From NCBI GenBank assembly GCA_964549115.1, contig CAZJTX010000001.1, positions 62,001-126,000 of the forward strand: a stretch of DNA of 64,000 nt, written 5' to 3'. The notes under the pieces are model-generated. The model was given only the letters and a program-made list of their open reading frames with translations, was not told where the DNA came from and made no database searches. Both the position numbers and the translations under genes were made by a program. The DNA is from CAKOSP01 sp964549115 (GTDB lineage Bacteria > Bacillota_I > Bacilli_A > RF39 > UBA660). Below, piece after piece: positions 8,061-16,939 of this stretch; the first letter of the stretch is position 1, and the number at the start of each line of letters is the position of its first letter.

Positions 8061-9044
8061 ATTAAAGTCTAATTCATAACTATGGGTTTGTACATTATTT
8101 CTAGCAATATGTCGTATTATTGTTAAAAATCGATGTTGTAGATCTTCTGATGAAAGTAAGCATAAGAAATCCCCATAATTATGCAATATATACTCTACAT
8201 TGTTATTAAATATATAAGCAAGCATTAATTCTTTTTGTACTTTATCCATTAAATCATGAAATATTTCATAATTACCATAAAATTTTTGTTCAGTGTTAGG
8301 TAAACTTATTGGATATGGAACGATATTTTGCATTTCTTTTTCATATCCCGAAGCGGTTGCAGCATCTATTAAGTACAATTTTTCTAAATCATACATTAAA
8401 TTTTCAAATGTACCTTCCATCTCAGGAATTGAATCATATATATGTTTAATCTTATCTCTACCACTTTTGCCATAACTAAGAGCTAGCATTTCATAAATAG
8501 GTATATTTAAAACCTTCGATAACATCAACAATATATTACCATTTAAAGAGTAATCATTTAATATACTTACTACTTTGTGGTTATTTAAATAATTTTCATT
8601 AGTTTTATAAGTTAATTCTTCTTTTTTATATACAGCATATAAAATTTCTGCCAAGTATTGAGTTACACCTTCAGTTAAAAACATACCTGTAACGCCATCA
8701 TAAAAACCACATCGCTCTATACCGTCTTGATTATAAGATTGAAGCACATGAGTTAATTCATGAAAAAAATGTATTGTATTTTCTTTTTCGTTATTATCTT
8801 CAGCTAGCACAATTGTAGTCTCATGCGAATAACCATATACATTATCTAAAGGTTCCTCTGAAACCTCTGTTAATACATTAGGAAATGTTTTTATTAATTC
8901 AAAGTAATTAACATATAAATTATCTATCTTAATAATACTACTTATATACTCTTGCATTAAATAAAAATATTTATCACTTATATTGTGATTAGTATTTTTA
9001 TATTCATTTTTTATATATTTTAATAAATCATTATTAATCATCAT
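8058..9044 (-). CDS. putative zinc metallopeptidase (HExxH)
   Basis: 328 residues with the zinc-peptidase motif HELTH (His95, Glu96, His99) and a downstream Glu125 in LTEGVTQY, the layout of gluzincins. No signal peptide or membrane helix is present, so it is cytosolic. The rest resembles no family I can name. It overlaps the upstream PuuD-like gene by four bases (ATGA), with Shine-Dalgarno GTGGGGG inside that gene, so the two are co-expressed and may act in one peptide or gamma-glutamyl breakdown route; that link is inference. Confidence 0.75.
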   Translation of the reverse strand: MMINNDLLKYIKNEYKNTNHNISDKYFYLMQEYISSIIKIDNLYVNYFELIKTFPNVLTEVSEEPLDNVYGYSHETTIVLAEDNNEKENTIHFFHELTHVLQSYNQDGIERCGFYDGVTGMFLTEGVTQYLAEILYAVYKKEELTYKTNENYLNNHKVVSILNDYSLNGNILLMLSKVLNIPIYEMLALSYGKSGRDKIKHIYDSIPEMEGTFENLMYDLEKLYLIDAATASGYEKEMQNIVPYPISLPNTEQKFYGNYEIFHDLMDKVQKELMLAYIFNNNVEYILHNYGDFLCLLSSEDLQHRFLTIIRHIARNNVQTHSYELDFN

Positions 9045-9742
9045 TTACCCCCACATTTATTTATAAAATTAACAAATATTTTTAAAAAAGTTTTGTTTTT
9101 AATCATCTCTTCTGGGTGAAATTGAAAAGCATATATGTTGTTACCCTCTACTGCTTCAATAATTCCATCTCTAGATGTTGCACTTATAGTCAATCCCTTA
9201 CCTAATTTATCAATGGCTTGATGATGAAATGAATTAACTATTATTTCTTCTTTCTTAAACACATCATATAAAAAGGTGTCTTTCTTTATATTTATCGTGT
9301 GATGCCCTTTTTCTAGTGTTGATTTAGATACATGGCCTAATGCATCGGATTTAGATATATATATATCTTGAAATAAAGTTCCTTTTAAAAACACATTTAT
9401 TAACTGCATTCCTCTACATATTCCTAATATTGGAATGTTTTTCTCAGTGGATGCTTTTAATAATAAAAGTTCAGTCTCATCTCTTTTTTGGCATATATCT
9501 TCTATCTCTTTAATAGGATTTTCATTGTATAAAAGTGGTGAAACATCTCCCCCACCCGTTAATATAAGTCCATCTAAAATATCAATATACATTTTAGTAT
9601 CTTCTTTATTTAAATCATTTGGAATTATTATTGGAATTCCACCGGATTCTTTAATGGCATTAATATAAGTATATTTTAAACTTACATATGAGCCTAGTTC
9701 GTTTTTCTTTATTTTGGATGTTACTCCTATTATTGGTTTCAT
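9041..9742 (-). CDS. class I glutamine-amidotransferase-like hydrolase, PuuD type
   Basis: 233 residues of the peptidase C26 family, which hydrolyses gamma-glutamyl bonds (for example gamma-glutamyl-GABA). Seen: IIGVTSKIKK start, LTGGGDVSPLLY, the nucleophile elbow GICRGMQ with Cys109, and the His-Glu pair in FQFHPEE (His209, Glu211), so the triad is complete. It is translationally coupled to the HExxH protein downstream. The true substrate is not decidable from sequence. Confidence 0.9.
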   Translation of the reverse strand: MKPIIGVTSKIKKNELGSYVSLKYTYINAIKESGGIPIIIPNDLNKEDTKMYIDILDGLILTGGGDVSPLLYNENPIKEIEDICQKRDETELLLLKASTEKNIPILGICRGMQLINVFLKGTLFQDIYISKSDALGHVSKSTLEKGHHTINIKKDTFLYDVFKKEEIIVNSFHHQAIDKLGKGLTISATSRDGIIEAVEGNNIYAFQFHPEEMIKNKTFLKIFVNFINKCGGK

Positions 9743-9762
9743 ATATTCTCTTTTCTACTTAA

Positions 9763-10221
9763 TTATTCTTCTATTATAGGAAATTCTTCCATGGATATTC
9801 TTTCATAAGTTATGGTTTTTTTATGATTATCTTGACGATCATCTTTTAAAATTAAAGTATCATCTTTTAAATCAACAATATAACTACTTCCAAAGGGTGA
9901 TTCTTTTACTTGGTTTTCCCAATTATTATCTTCAAATTCTTCATTATCTATATATAACTTATTATTTTTTAATTTGTAAAAATAATGATCAACTGCAAAA
10001 GTTCCAGCATCGTCATAGTAAGAATAAAAACTTATATTATTGTTTGTTATTTCTAAATAACCATTTTTATTATCTCTATAATCTATAATTTGTCCATTAT
10101 TATTTTCTTCTATTTCAACCCACATGCCAGTAATATCAAATTCAACACTACTTTCTAAACTGGATTTAGAACACCCTACAATTAAAAATAACATACTAAA
10201 TATAATTAAAAGTCTTTTCAT
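9763..10221 (-). CDS. small lipoprotein
   Basis: 152 residues beginning MKRLLIIFSMLFLIVGC; the lipobox LIVGC puts the lipidated Cys at residue 17. The acidic, beta-rich remainder begins after a short Ser/Lys linker and contains FDITGMW, reminiscent of lipocalin-like domains, but I cannot assign a function. The frame is open up to 10254; ATG 10221 is chosen because it gives a clean signal peptide and has CAGGTGATG upstream. Processing would need Lgt and LspA; lspA is at 47.2-47.7 kb. Confidence 0.8.
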   Translation of the reverse strand: MKRLLIIFSMLFLIVGCSKSSLESSVEFDITGMWVEIEENNNGQIIDYRDNKNGYLEITNNNISFYSYYDDAGTFAVDHYFYKLKNNKLYIDNEEFEDNNWENQVKESPFGSSYIVDLKDDTLILKDDRQDNHKKTITYERISMEEFPIIEE

Positions 10222-10263
10222 TTCATCACCTGTTTTACTACATTTATTATACACTATTTATTC

Positions 10264-10291
10264 CAAACAAAAAACTCTCATATTGAGAGTT
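10264..10291 (-). terminator. terminator of the Pro/Arg tRNA pair
   Basis: Stem AACTCTCA / TGAGAGTT with a three-base loop. On the minus strand it is followed by TTTTTTGTTTG. Confidence 0.85.
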
Positions 10292-10300
10292 AATTAACAA

Positions 10301-10377
10301 TGGTCGAGAAGACAGGATTTGAACCTGCAACCCCTTGGTCCCAAACCAAGTGCACTACCAAGTTGTGCTACTTCTCG
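10301..10377 (-). tRNA. tRNA-Pro (UGG)
   Basis: Acceptor CGAGAAG / CTTCTCG, anticodon loop TTTGGGA gives UGG, T-arm GGTTCAAATCC, CCA encoded. Confidence 0.95.
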
Positions 10378-10382
10378 TTTTA

Positions 10383-10459
10383 TGGTGCACCCAAAGGGAG
10401 TCGAACCCCTAGCCTTTAGATCCGTAGTCTAACGCTCTATCCAATTGAGCTATGGGTGC
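10383..10459 (-). tRNA. tRNA-Arg (ACG)
   Basis: Acceptor GCACCCA / TGGGTGC, anticodon loop CTACGGA gives ACG (wobble A expected to be inosine), CCA encoded. First gene of a two-tRNA transcript. Confidence 0.95.
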
Positions 10460-10476
10460 ATCCCATGCACATACTA

Positions 10477-10505
10477 ATTATAGTATAACCACTGTTAAAT
10501 TGCAA
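10477..10505 (-). promoter_or_regulatory. promoter of the tRNA-Arg/tRNA-Pro pair
   Basis: TTGCAA, 17-base spacer, TATAAT on the minus strand. The -35 box touches the terminator of the transporter gene, showing how tightly the units are packed. Confidence 0.82.
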
Positions 10506-10506
10506 T

Positions 10507-10530
10507 AAAAAAAGCACTATGTGCTTTTTT
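10507..10530 (-). terminator. terminator of the transporter gene
   Basis: GCAC / GTGC stem extended by A6-T6 pairs around a TAT loop. The transporter stop codon (10529-10531) lies at the base of the hairpin. Confidence 0.85.
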
Positions 10531-12124
10531 AAACTAAATATGTAATTAATACTAAGAAAGCTTGTAAAACTACAAATAAAGCAATTAAGAATATAAATAT
10601 ATATTTTATCCAATCTTTATATGAAGTTTCAGTTAATTCTAAACCTAGTATTAACAATGCACTTGTTGGAACAAATATTTGCATAAATCCATATGCTGAT
10701 ATAAATATTGTATGAACAATACCTATGTTTTCACTAAATGCACTTGTTATATATCCGCCCACTAAGTATCCTGTATAACCTAGATCTGGATGGAATGCAG
10801 ACGTAATCATCGCTGATAATGATGATATAGCTGGATTTAATCCTTCTGTTAAACCATAAGCCCAATCTAAGAATGTATTTAAAAATGGTGTTGAATACAA
10901 TACTACAAATACAAATGATACCGCAGTAAAGTATAAAACTGGTTTAATCATTATTTTAAATCCTTCTTCGTAACTTTTCAGCATTTCTTTAATTTTAACT
11001 TTGTTAGCCAATGCTACAACGAAACTAAAGATAAACATTACTACTATTCCTGTTATAATATCCCATGATCCAAATTCAGTGGCAGATGTTCCTAAAATAT
11101 ATGCGAAAATTGGATGTTCAGCAATTGATAATTCTGTTAACCATGTATGGAAATCTTTAAATACAGTTATGTTAAAGTTACTATACCAATCAATATAACC
11201 AAGTAATATTAATACAGCGAATAATGAAAAGATTACGATTAAAGGAACTGTACTAACTTTTGCTCTATTATCTTTTACTTCATAAGGATCAACCATTGCA
11301 ACTGCTTTAATTTTCTTTTTAGTTGCTAAGTGTTGTCTTACGAATAAGAATACTAAGTATCCAACTAATACAATTGCTTGTAAAATTAATCTATACTTTA
11401 GACCTTCTGCTCCATCAATTGATGAATAATAACCAAACCAACGCAGTCCTTCCGAACCAAATGGTACACCAACTAATCCAACTAAAATAGCTCCAAACGT
11501 TACAGCAAATGTTGTTAATTTATCTATTTTTAGTTTAGATAAAATTGATAATGCAAATGGTACGAATAAAAACACTATTAGTGTATGTGATACAAAAGAT
11601 GTTAACAATATAAATAATGTAGCAAATAAAATAGTAATATATGTTTCAATACCTTTTAATCCTTTAGCAATATTAGCAATTAATTTTTGATATGCCTTTG
11701 TTTGTGACAACATATAATATAATGCTGACACTTGTAATAAAAATATAATTTTATCTAAATTAAAATATAAAGCATAATACAATACAATTGCAACATCACT
11801 CAAACCAAATCTTTGATAAGACTGATCCATAAATTGTTGTTGAGCAAATTGACCATGTGGTATTAACCAAGTTAATACAATAGCTGTTAAAGTCAAAATA
11901 CCAATACTTTTTAAAGCTGGTTTTTCATCTGATTTAATAGCTGAGACTAACCAAGTTACAGACATAATCAAAACACCAAACAATTTAAATGGAATTGCTA
12001 ATGGTTCTAATACATCAAATAATTCCTTTCCAAAAATACCAACTAATGTTAAAACAAATCCTATTATTACAGGAATTAAATAAGCTATGTTTAAATTTAG
12101 TTTGCAAGTTTTTTTGTTCTTCAT
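10529..12124 (-). CDS. YfcC/ion-transporter-superfamily integral membrane permease
   Basis: 531 residues with about 12 hydrophobic segments throughout and a long re-entrant-like SHTLIVFLFVPFALSIL region, resembling the YfcC/AbgT-like branch of the ion transporter superfamily (short-chain carboxylates or peptides). No substrate can be named. Start: GTG/TTG codons exist further upstream, but ATG 12124 follows the Shine-Dalgarno GGGAGGT at seven bases and gives a basic N-terminus (MKNKKTCK). A TATAAT lies about 25 bases upstream of the start, just past the lysS terminator. Single-gene transcript. Confidence 0.8.
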   Translation of the reverse strand: MKNKKTCKLNLNIAYLIPVIIGFVLTLVGIFGKELFDVLEPLAIPFKLFGVLIMSVTWLVSAIKSDEKPALKSIGILTLTAIVLTWLIPHGQFAQQQFMDQSYQRFGLSDVAIVLYYALYFNLDKIIFLLQVSALYYMLSQTKAYQKLIANIAKGLKGIETYITILFATLFILLTSFVSHTLIVFLFVPFALSILSKLKIDKLTTFAVTFGAILVGLVGVPFGSEGLRWFGYYSSIDGAEGLKYRLILQAIVLVGYLVFLFVRQHLATKKKIKAVAMVDPYEVKDNRAKVSTVPLIVIFSLFAVLILLGYIDWYSNFNITVFKDFHTWLTELSIAEHPIFAYILGTSATEFGSWDIITGIVVMFIFSFVVALANKVKIKEMLKSYEEGFKIMIKPVLYFTAVSFVFVVLYSTPFLNTFLDWAYGLTEGLNPAISSLSAMITSAFHPDLGYTGYLVGGYITSAFSENIGIVHTIFISAYGFMQIFVPTSALLILGLELTETSYKDWIKYIFIFLIALFVVLQAFLVLITYLV

Positions 12125-12162
12125 TTTATTACCTCCCAAACAAATTATAACATTTATTAGAC

Positions 12163-12190
12163 ATAAAAAAAAGACTCTTTGATGAGTCTA
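12163..12190 (-). terminator. terminator of lysS
   Basis: Stem AGACTC / GAGTCT with a six-base loop, followed by eight U on the minus strand; it starts one base after the lysS stop. Confidence 0.88.
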
Positions 12191-13663
12191 TTATTCTTTT
12201 GGTTTCATTAAAGGAAAGATTACACATTCTCTTACGGGTCTGTCTACCAAGAATGAAAAAAACCTTTCTGATACCCCAAATCCAAATGCTGGGGGCATAC
12301 CATATTCTAAAGCTTCGGTAAATTCTTTATCGTGTTCATGAGCTTCCAAATCTCCCGCCTCAGCCATTTCTCGTTGTTCTTTAAACCTTTTATCTAAATC
12401 AATTGGATCGTTTAATTCAGTGTATCCATTTCCCATTTCTGAACCCGCTAATATAATTTGAAATTGAGCTACTTTTCTTGGGTCTTCTTTTAATCTTTTT
12501 GGTAATGGATTTAACTCAACAGGTTGTCCTACTAAAAATCCAGGGCCTGCTAAATTTTTCCTTACTGTTTTCCAAAGTAAATCTACTAATCTCCAATAAG
12601 GAACATTTGGATCAAATTCAACATTCGATTCATTCAATTTTTTGATAATTTCTTCTTCACTTGAATTATATATTTCTATTCCTGTATTTTCTTTTATAAT
12701 TGTTTCAAAATCATATATAGCCCACTCACTATTCATGTCTATATCAAATTCTTTAATTTTAATTTTTGAAGTACCCATTACTTTTTCAGTTACTAACTGA
12801 TACATTTTTTTCACAAAATCCATACCCATTTTATAATCCGCATAAGCCCAATAAAATTCCATTTGAGTATAATCTTGTAAATGTTCAGGACTCATTCCTT
12901 CATTTCTAAATTGTCTACCTATTTCAAAAGTTTTATCATAACCTGCAACTAACAATTTCTTTTGCCACAATTCACCCATAGATATTCTTAGAAACACATC
13001 TATATCTAGTGCATTATGATGAGTTTTAAAAGGTTCTGCAGCAGCTCCTCCTGTTGTATTTTCTAATACTGGGGTTTCCACTTCTAAAAAATCGTTCTCT
13101 AATAAATAATTTCTAATAGTTGCCCAAAATATTTGTTTTTTTCTAAATAAATCTTTAATCTCGGGATCAGTTATAATATCTAAATATCTTTTTCTTAATT
13201 TTATTTCCGAATCTGCTAATCCATGATATTTCTCTGGTAATGGCCTTAATGCTTTTGTTAAATGAATATACTTAGTAGCTTTAATAGATAGCTCACCAGT
13301 ATTGGTTTTCATTAATATTCCTTCAATACCTACAATGTCACCTAAATCTGCTATATCAAATAAATAATAATTATCTTCACCTAACATATCTTCTCTAATG
13401 TATATTTGAATTTGCCCAACATTATCTTGAATATGCATAAAACCGGCTTTTCCTTTACCACGTTTAGTCATGATCCTTCCAGCTACTTTTACACTTAAAT
13501 TTAAGTCAACCAATTCTTCCTTGGTTAACTCACCATATTCTTTTAATAAATCTTTACTATAATGTGTTAAATCAAAACTATGACCAAAGGGATCAATTTG
13601 TTTTTCTTCTAATTTAACTAATTTATCTCTTCTAACTTGTTCTTGTTCTGTTAACTCTTTCAC
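12191..13663 (-). CDS. lysS: lysyl-tRNA synthetase, class II
   Basis: Charges tRNA-Lys. N-terminal OB-fold (about 55-145, with VKVAGRIMTKRGKGKAGF), then the class II core: motif 1 KLRKRYLDIITDPEI, motif 2 FEIGRQFRNEGMSPEHLQDYTQMEFYW (about 240-265) and motif 3 near GFGVSERFFSFL, followed by VIFPLMKP. 490 residues is normal. Motif 3 departs from the common GxGIDRL form (Glu-Arg-Phe in place of Asp-Arg-Leu), but the key Arg is retained, as is the TELNDP segment. Start is a GTG with AGGTGA four bases upstream; no ATG is available nearby. Confidence 0.95.
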   Translation of the reverse strand: MKELTEQEQVRRDKLVKLEEKQIDPFGHSFDLTHYSKDLLKEYGELTKEELVDLNLSVKVAGRIMTKRGKGKAGFMHIQDNVGQIQIYIREDMLGEDNYYLFDIADLGDIVGIEGILMKTNTGELSIKATKYIHLTKALRPLPEKYHGLADSEIKLRKRYLDIITDPEIKDLFRKKQIFWATIRNYLLENDFLEVETPVLENTTGGAAAEPFKTHHNALDIDVFLRISMGELWQKKLLVAGYDKTFEIGRQFRNEGMSPEHLQDYTQMEFYWAYADYKMGMDFVKKMYQLVTEKVMGTSKIKIKEFDIDMNSEWAIYDFETIIKENTGIEIYNSSEEEIIKKLNESNVEFDPNVPYWRLVDLLWKTVRKNLAGPGFLVGQPVELNPLPKRLKEDPRKVAQFQIILAGSEMGNGYTELNDPIDLDKRFKEQREMAEAGDLEAHEHDKEFTEALEYGMPPAFGFGVSERFFSFLVDRPVRECVIFPLMKPKE

Positions 13664-13695
13664 ACAATCACCTAGTAATATACTAACATTTAATC

Positions 13696-13723
13696 AAAAA
13701 AAAAACTAGTAGACTAGTTTTTT
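13696..13723. terminator. bidirectional hairpin upstream of lysS
   Basis: Near-perfect 11-base stem AAAAAACTAGT / ACTAGTTTTTT with a two-base loop. It serves as terminator for the sortase-substrate gene on the minus strand. Confidence 0.82.
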
Positions 13724-13726
13724 TAT

Positions 13727-14257
13727 TTATACTTTATAAAATTTAGTGTTTCGTTTAGATACTAAGTACGCTCCAATACCTAAAACTGAGATGACGCTAA
13801 TAATTGCCAATGGCATCGATACACCAGTTTGTGTTGGTTTACCAGTACTAATTGTTACTTCTGGATTTTGAGCATATGCTTTAAATGAAAACTTAACACT
13901 ACAGTCTTCGATATTACTTGCGTATGAAAACACAACTTTACCTAAAAGAACTTTATCTGTATTTTCAAATAATTCTTTAGGCGTAAATATTATTTTGTCA
14001 CCATCATGTTCTACAGTAAAGAATTCACTGTTTTCCGTTCTAGCAACACTTACTCCTTCGGCCATCTCCAATGTAGCTACAATATCAGAATCCGCAGGTA
14101 TCAATTGATCTGTTTCAATCCATATACTTACTTCTGTTTCACAAATATCTTCTCCTGCTAAACAAGAGTCTTTTGGAGTAACAGTAATCGATGTAGCAGC
14201 AAATACTGCAGGAACAAACATGACCATTAAAAGTAATCCTAATAAATATTTCTTCAT
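13727..14257 (-). CDS. exported protein with LPXTG-like sorting signal (PTQTG)
   Basis: 176 residues: signal peptide 1-20 ending Val-Phe-Ala, a beta-rich domain with four Cys, then at 141-145 PTQTG, a hydrophobic helix (about 147-166) and the basic tail SKRNTKFYKV. This is the layout of a sortase-anchored protein with a non-canonical signal. The ectodomain resembles cohesin/dockerin-type or Ig-like folds only loosely (TVTPKDSC...ATLEMAEGVSV). The divergent neighbour is a sortase, which makes this its obvious client. Shine-Dalgarno TAGGAG. The upstream promoter candidate is TTGATT-15-TATAAT with TGTGA before the -10 (14283-14309). Confidence 0.82.
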   Translation of the reverse strand: MKKYLLGLLLMVMFVPAVFAATSITVTPKDSCLAGEDICETEVSIWIETDQLIPADSDIVATLEMAEGVSVARTENSEFFTVEHDGDKIIFTPKELFENTDKVLLGKVVFSYASNIEDCSVKFSFKAYAQNPEVTISTGKPTQTGVSMPLAIISVISVLGIGAYLVSKRNTKFYKV

Positions 14258-14282
14258 AACACTCTCCTATCTTTATAATCCA

Positions 14283-14309
14283 ATTATATCACATCTTAAT
14301 TAAAATCAA
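14283..14309 (-). promoter_or_regulatory. promoter candidate of the sortase substrate gene
   Basis: TTGATT, 15-base spacer, TATAAT preceded by TGTGA (extended -10-like). The spacer is short, so recognition probably leans on the -10 region. A weaker plus-strand pair (TTTACA, 18 bases, TATGTT near 14345-14375) may serve the sortase gene. Confidence 0.5.
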
Positions 14310-14396
14310 CATAAAAATGCATTTTTTGAAATTATATACACCCTTTTTACATTTTAAATAATATAGTTTTATGTTATTATTATTCTAGGAGATAGA

Positions 14397-15953
14397 ATGA
14401 AAAGGATTTTAATTCAAATTGAAAACAATAATATATATTTTAGATCCAAAAGAAAATTAACTAAAAATCAAGAAAATATAATGAATACTAACATTATTTC
14501 TGGTAATGAGTTAACTTTTTCTGATGAGTATATTATCGAAAACAAAAAAATAGTTATTACCTTTATAAAAGAATTAGTTAAGGACAATAATATAGATACC
14601 GCGATTATTTATAACAACTCTTTAGAAAGAGACTTAATAACTATTTTAAAACATATCCCTAACATTAAAAACTTAATATTAAAAGATAATGTTCCTCTTT
14701 CATTTAATATGTGTTCTGAAATTATAAAATCAAACATTAAAATGGTTAGTTGTTTTACTCTTCAAGATTTTTTGCTTGAATATTTGGATAGAAATAACAT
14801 AATAGTAGAAATCAGATGTGAACATCTTTTTGTAAGTGAATTCATGGAATTAAATATGTTAAATAAATACTCAAGTATTTATTATAAGAAAATTCTTAAT
14901 TTTAACTTTCCCCTAACTAAATCTGATATAGAAGACTTTGGGGCTTTCTTACACATTAATAAGTATCTTAAAGTTATTCACATCAACAACCCCACTAAAG
15001 ACGATTTGATTGTTTTATTAGATATTATTTTAAAACACAAAAAAACAAGTATAAAAATAGTTTTACATGATAATGTAACAGACATAGAATTATTAGAACT
15101 TATTAAAAAACAAAATAATTTATTAAAAAAGAAAAGGATTAAAATAACAGTATCTTATAGTGACAACTATATAAAAAAGAACTTATTAAAACAAACTAAT
15201 GTAACGATATTAAATATAAGTATATTGTTAATCATTACTTTAATATCTGTGAGTTTTATATATATATTTACAGATAATTATTTATCACATAAAAAAGTCG
15301 AAGGAATACAAGAAGATATTAAAGAAGTTATTAAAACAGTAGATGCAGAAACAATAATTCAAGAAATTGAAGAAAAAGAAAATTCTGTTGTAATTAATGA
15401 TTATATAGCTAGTTTAATAACTATAAATAGCGATACCGTTGGTTGGTTAAAAGTTCCTAATACAAGAATAGATTATTCGGTTGTTAAAGCTAAAAATAAT
15501 GAGTTTTATCTAAGAAGAGATTTTAAAAAGAAAAAAGGAAGCATCGGATGGATCTTTATGGACGCTAGAAACAAAAGAGATATGAGTGATGATAATACAA
15601 TTATATACGGGCATAATTATTATGAAAGCACAATTATGTTTGGAACTTTAAAATATGCTTTAAATGAAAAATGGATATCAAACAAAAAGAATCTTATTAT
15701 TTCATTTGATTCTTTATACGGTAATCTACAATATGAAATATTTTCAGTTTATATTGTTCCACCTGTTAACGATTATTTAAGAATTAATTATGACAATATT
15801 TTAGATAGATTAGAATTTTTCAATATGTTAAAAGATAGAAGTATTCATAAATTTGATACAACTATAACTGGGGAAGATAAGATATTAACCTTATCTACTT
15901 GTGAAGAAAAAGGAACTAAGAGACTTGTTGTTCATGCCAAATTAATAAAATAG
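14397..15953 (+). CDS. class B-like sortase with large N-terminal extension
   Basis: 518 residues. The C-terminal half (about 335-518) is a sortase: catalytic His406 in IYGHNYY, Cys502 in LTLSTCEE and Arg509 in KRLVVHA. GWLKVPNTRIDY, also seen here, is typical of class B enzymes. A membrane helix at about 268-290 precedes it. Residues 1-265 would be cytoplasmic: a Leu/Ile-rich alpha/beta region with repeated Leu-x-x-Leu patterns that I cannot assign. Usual class B sortases are about 240 residues with a very short N-terminus, so this fusion is odd. The divergent gene encodes a PTQTG protein. Shine-Dalgarno TAGGAGAT. Confidence 0.92.
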   Translation: MKRILIQIENNNIYFRSKRKLTKNQENIMNTNIISGNELTFSDEYIIENKKIVITFIKELVKDNNIDTAIIYNNSLERDLITILKHIPNIKNLILKDNVPLSFNMCSEIIKSNIKMVSCFTLQDFLLEYLDRNNIIVEIRCEHLFVSEFMELNMLNKYSSIYYKKILNFNFPLTKSDIEDFGAFLHINKYLKVIHINNPTKDDLIVLLDIILKHKKTSIKIVLHDNVTDIELLELIKKQNNLLKKKRIKITVSYSDNYIKKNLLKQTNVTILNISILLIITLISVSFIYIFTDNYLSHKKVEGIQEDIKEVIKTVDAETIIQEIEEKENSVVINDYIASLITINSDTVGWLKVPNTRIDYSVVKAKNNEFYLRRDFKKKKGSIGWIFMDARNKRDMSDDNTIIYGHNYYESTIMFGTLKYALNEKWISNKKNLIISFDSLYGNLQYEIFSVYIVPPVNDYLRINYDNILDRLEFFNMLKDRSIHKFDTTITGEDKILTLSTCEEKGTKRLVVHAKLIK

Positions 15954-15978
15954 TTTGAATTATTCATTCAAACTATTT
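15948..15978. terminator. hairpin between convergent genes
   Basis: Perfect 13-base stem AAATAGTTTGAAT / ATTCAAACTATTT with a five-base loop. It contains the stop codons of both the sortase and the facing gene. The U-tract is poor, so it may work by blocking and by RNA processing. Confidence 0.65.
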
Positions 15979-16793
15979 ACTATTTTTGTACCAGCCCACT
16001 CTAATTCGTTAGAGTTTTTTCTTTTAAAAGTATGTTTATATAAATATAATTTATCTTTAAATTTATTTATTACTATGTTTTTATAATCTTCATCTAATGA
16101 AGATGTTTCAGTGTTTTCAACTATTACATTTTCATCGGTATTAAAAATAGAAGTTTTTCTTATTTGTTTTATTTTTTGAATATACATGTCATTTTCTTTT
16201 GTAATTTCTAATCCCGATAAGAATGCGGGTCTTTCATAAATATATAAACTATCCTCAGCTTCTTTATATCCTTCTATTAAACTTATCTTAGTAACGTCTG
16301 ATTCCTTTAAAAAGGCACAATATACATCGCTCTCAGTATATATACAATTACTACCTTCTTCTTGAATGTATTCAAGTTCGCTGATACCAAATGTGATATT
16401 AGAATTATAATTTACATATTCTTTAGATATAAAAACGCATTCTTTAGATTCAGTACAATGTTCTTCTTTAAATAAAAGAAATCCTTCCGGTGGAGTATCT
16501 TGGTTAACACTGTCTTTAAATATATACATTAGGTACTTGATTAAAATATTATGATTTATATTTTCTAAATTTAATTCCTCTTCTTTATATACTCCATCAT
16601 CACCAGGAATATAAACTATATTTTTTATTATTTCTCGCGCCACATCAAATTCATTTGCTACGTCTACTTGCTCTGTTTTTTCTGGCACATTACTTTCAAC
16701 TAGAAATATTAAGTAAAATGTTTTAACGCCAAAAAAAGTTATAATAACTCCAAGTATTAATGTAATTATTTTTTTATGAGTTTCTTTTATCAC
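15960..16793 (-). CDS. membrane-anchored protein of unknown function
   Basis: 277 residues: basic N-terminus, one membrane helix (about 9-31), then an acidic extracytoplasmic domain with four Cys in the middle (CTESKEC, CIYTESDVYC). I do not recognise the fold. Start is a GTG with GGAG ten bases upstream; no nearer ATG. It is convergent with the sortase and shares a hairpin with it, which suggests but does not prove a joint role at the cell surface. Confidence 0.7.
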   Translation of the reverse strand: MIKETHKKIITLILGVIITFFGVKTFYLIFLVESNVPEKTEQVDVANEFDVAREIIKNIVYIPGDDGVYKEEELNLENINHNILIKYLMYIFKDSVNQDTPPEGFLLFKEEHCTESKECVFISKEYVNYNSNITFGISELEYIQEEGSNCIYTESDVYCAFLKESDVTKISLIEGYKEAEDSLYIYERPAFLSGLEITKENDMYIQKIKQIRKTSIFNTDENVIVENTETSSLDEDYKNIVINKFKDKLYLYKHTFKRKNSNELEWAGTKIVNSLNE

Positions 16794-16939
16794 ACTACCA
16801 CAACTCCTACTATAATAATTTTAACACAAAACTAATTTATTTTCTTTAAAATTACATCTTTACTAAATATTTGTAAATCTTAGCAGTAATGATGAATTTT
16901 ACTTAAATATAATATATAATGATGATAGGTGATTTTAAG

